From assembly GCA_963704585.1 (NCBI GenBank), contig OY969919.1, positions 1,426,001 to 1,490,000 on the forward strand: DNA of 64,000 bases. The letters run 5' to 3'. Under the pieces are notes generated by a model. That model searched no databases and was not told the DNA's origin. It was given only the letters and a program-made list of their open reading frames with translations. Source of the DNA: Bog-756 sp963704585. Its GTDB lineage: Bacteria > Actinomycetota > Acidimicrobiia > Acidimicrobiales > RAAP-2. Numbering within the stretch: the first letter of the stretch is position 1; each line of letters begins with the position of its first letter. Of this stretch, positions 62,899-64,000 are shown in pieces. The position numbers and the translations under genes are program-made.

Positions 62899-63294
62899 TC
62901 AGCCGGTGAAGGCGCGGGGGTCGTCGGTCGGGACGATGTCCTTGCCCAGCGGGGCGATCGCGACGGCGGCGAGCTTGAAGTCGGCGATGCCGAGCGGGAT
63001 CCCGATGATGGTGAGGCAGAGCACGATGCCGGTGAGCACGTGGGCGATCGCCATCCAGAAGCCGGCCAGCACGAACCAGAGGACGTTGCCGATGACGGAG
63101 CCCGGGCCGGCGTCCGGCTTGCGGACCACGGTCCGCCCGAACGGCCAGACCACGAACGCGGCAAGCCGGAAGCAGGCGATCCCGAACGGGATGGTCACGA
63201 TCAGCAGGCACATCACGACGCCGGCGACCAGGTAGCCGATCGCGAGCCAGAGGCCGCAGAGCACCAGCCAGATCACGTTGAGGACTGCCCGCAC
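62899..63294 (-). CDS. YccF-domain membrane protein
   Basis: A 131-residue membrane protein with two copies of the YccF domain in tandem: ALNVIWLVLCGLWLAIGY-type helix (VIWLVLCGLWLAIGYLVAGV), then IPFGIACFRLAAFVVWPFGR; and LWFVLAGFWMAIAHVLTGIV, then IPLGIADFKLAAVAIAPLGK. About four hydrophobic segments. Function unknown. The GTG start at 63294 is preceded by CACACT at 6 nt, a leaderless pattern. Confidence 0.88.
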   Translation of the reverse strand: MRAVLNVIWLVLCGLWLAIGYLVAGVVMCLLIVTIPFGIACFRLAAFVVWPFGRTVVRKPDAGPGSVIGNVLWFVLAGFWMAIAHVLTGIVLCLTIIGIPLGIADFKLAAVAIAPLGKDIVPTDDPRAFTG

Positions 63295-63300
63295 CGGCAC

Positions 63301-63306
63301 AGTGTG
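63301..63306 (-). promoter_or_regulatory. Putative -10 box of leaderless yccF
   Basis: CACACT on the minus strand, 6 nt before GTG 63294. Confidence 0.3.
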
Positions 63307-63356
63307 GCAGGGACGACGCGGCTGCATCGAGGGCCGCGCCGGGCCGGTGGCGGCCG

Positions 63357-63362
63357 TAGCAT
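63357..63362 (+). promoter_or_regulatory. Putative -10 box for the CFA-synthase gene
   Basis: TAGCAT about 40 nt before ATG 63402. No matching -35 was identified. Confidence 0.35.
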
Positions 63363-63401
63363 CGGAGGTGGAGCGAACTGCAACGGACGAGGAGGTCGGC
63401 G

Positions 63402-64000
63402 ATGACCACCGAGATCTCGAGCTCGACCCGCACCACCGAGGCGGCGCAGACCGGGCCGGCTCCCCCCACCGCGTCGGCGCCGGGATCGGGAGCCACCGGA
63501 CCTCCGTTCGACGGTGCGACTCCGCCCGCAGGCAGACGCGGCGGCCGTTGTCGCCCCTCTCCTCACGGCGATGGTCGGCGAGGCGCCGGTCCGGTTCGAA
63601 TTCTGGGACGGCAGCGTGATCGGCGCCGCGGACCCCGTGGGCACCGTGCGCGTCCGGTCGGCCGACGCGTTGCGCCGGATCCTCTGGTCCCCCGGCGAGC
63701 TCGGGGTCGCCCACGCGTACGTGGCGGGGGACCTCGCCGTCGACGGCGACCTCTTCGTGCTGCTGCGCACGTTGCACGACACGTCGCACGGTGGCCTCCG
63801 CTCGGTCGGATGGCGCGCGCTGCCGACCGCGCTCGATGCCGCGCGCCGCCTCGGTCTGCCCGCCGCTCCGCTCCGACCGCCGCCCGAGGAGTGCCGCCCG
63901 GTCGGTCGGCTCCACTCGCCGTCGCGCGACGCACGGGCGGTCAGCCACCACTACGACGTGGGCAACGACTTCTACCGGCTCGTCCTCGGGCCGTCGATGA
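63402..64000 (+). CDS. cyclopropane-fatty-acid synthase-like, N-terminal part (frameshift, 3' cut)
   Basis: SAM-dependent methyltransferase adding a methylene to lipid acyl chains. The window ends in the first third of the gene. ATG 63402 has GAGGAGG 7 nt upstream and a TAGCAT box, but its frame (MTTEISSSTRTTEAAQTG) does not reach the conserved part, which lies one base on: LLTAMVGEAPVRFEFWDGS, RSADALRRILWSPGELGVAH, AYVAGDLAVDGDLF and SHHYDVGNDFYRL. Dropping one A near 63534 joins them. GTG 63514, in the second frame, is the alternative start. Confidence 0.78.
   Translation, partial: MTTEISSSTRTTEAAQTGPAPPTASAPGSGATGPPFDGATPPAGRRGGRCRPSPHGDGRRGAGPVRILGRQRDRRRGPRGHRARPVGRRVAPDPLVPRRARGRPRVRGGGPRRRRRPLRAAAHVARHVARWPPLGRMARAADRARCRAPPRSARRSAPTAARGVPPGRSAPLAVARRTGGQPPLRRGQRLLPARPRAVD

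Overview
The window is high-GC bacterial DNA, dense with genes, with many GTG starts and many 4-bp start/stop overlaps. WhiB and PdtaS homologues, an F420-type enzyme pair, an MMPL exporter and an argS-lysA-hom-thrC-rho-rpmE-prfA-prmC-tsaC order point to Actinobacteria. The small protein at 305 carries a WWxxSDGKWYPPE motif that I associate with Acidimicrobiia, so a member of that class (perhaps assembled from a metagenome) is my best guess; this is inference.

Layout. 1-2204: small genes and an alpha/beta hydrolase. 2232-6100: leuB-ilvE-cimA operon (branched-chain amino acids), preceded by a leader peptide ending in Val-Ile-Ile-Ile codons, a hairpin and a U-tailed terminator, which looks like a transcription attenuator. 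6187-16729: argS-lysA-hom-thrC then rho-rpmE-prfA-prmC-tsaC, all on the minus strand; homoserine kinase (thrB) is missing from its usual place. 16931: tRNA-Arg(CCG) with a duplicated 3' end, next to a lower-GC accessory island (about 17006-21130) carrying an AbiEi/AbiEii toxin-antitoxin pair, two further overlapping genes of unknown role and gene remnants. 21140-28779: small metabolic genes (methyltransferase, F420-type oxidoreductase, FAD oxidoreductase, SDR, FAH, MBL). 29069-30806: CsoR repressor with a palindromic operator and a metal permease with a His-rich loop and YHS domain. 30848-35280: AlkB, RDD pair, peroxiredoxin, ABC exporter. 35375-45484: aconitase, PAQR/HlyIII-GATase-PIG-L operon, DEAD helicase, ThiC, BCP, FrhB-like protein. 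45685-54529: MMPL transporter, phosphatase-DUF3090-SCO1664 triad, MBOAT/SGNH acetylation pair, EtfBA. 54628-64000: GDPD, whiB1 with a consensus CRP site, pdtaS, PHP phosphatase, O-methyltransferase, twin ArsA-like ATPases, DUF3107, dGTPase-like HD protein, YccF and the start of a cyclopropane-fatty-acid synthase.

Two window-wide patterns stand out. First, seven reading frames (tsaC, lysA, recombinase remnant, abiEii, alkB, the SCO1664 gene, the CFA synthase) are each broken by a shift of the same sign, one base too many; as tsaC and lysA should be needed, most are probably sequence errors. Second, about ten genes have a TANNNT-like -10 box 6-7 nt before the start codon, as expected for leaderless transcripts.

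The best candidates for new biology are the four-gene AbiE-type operon at the tRNA-Arg and the isoleucine/valine-type attenuator of leuB-ilvE-cimA.
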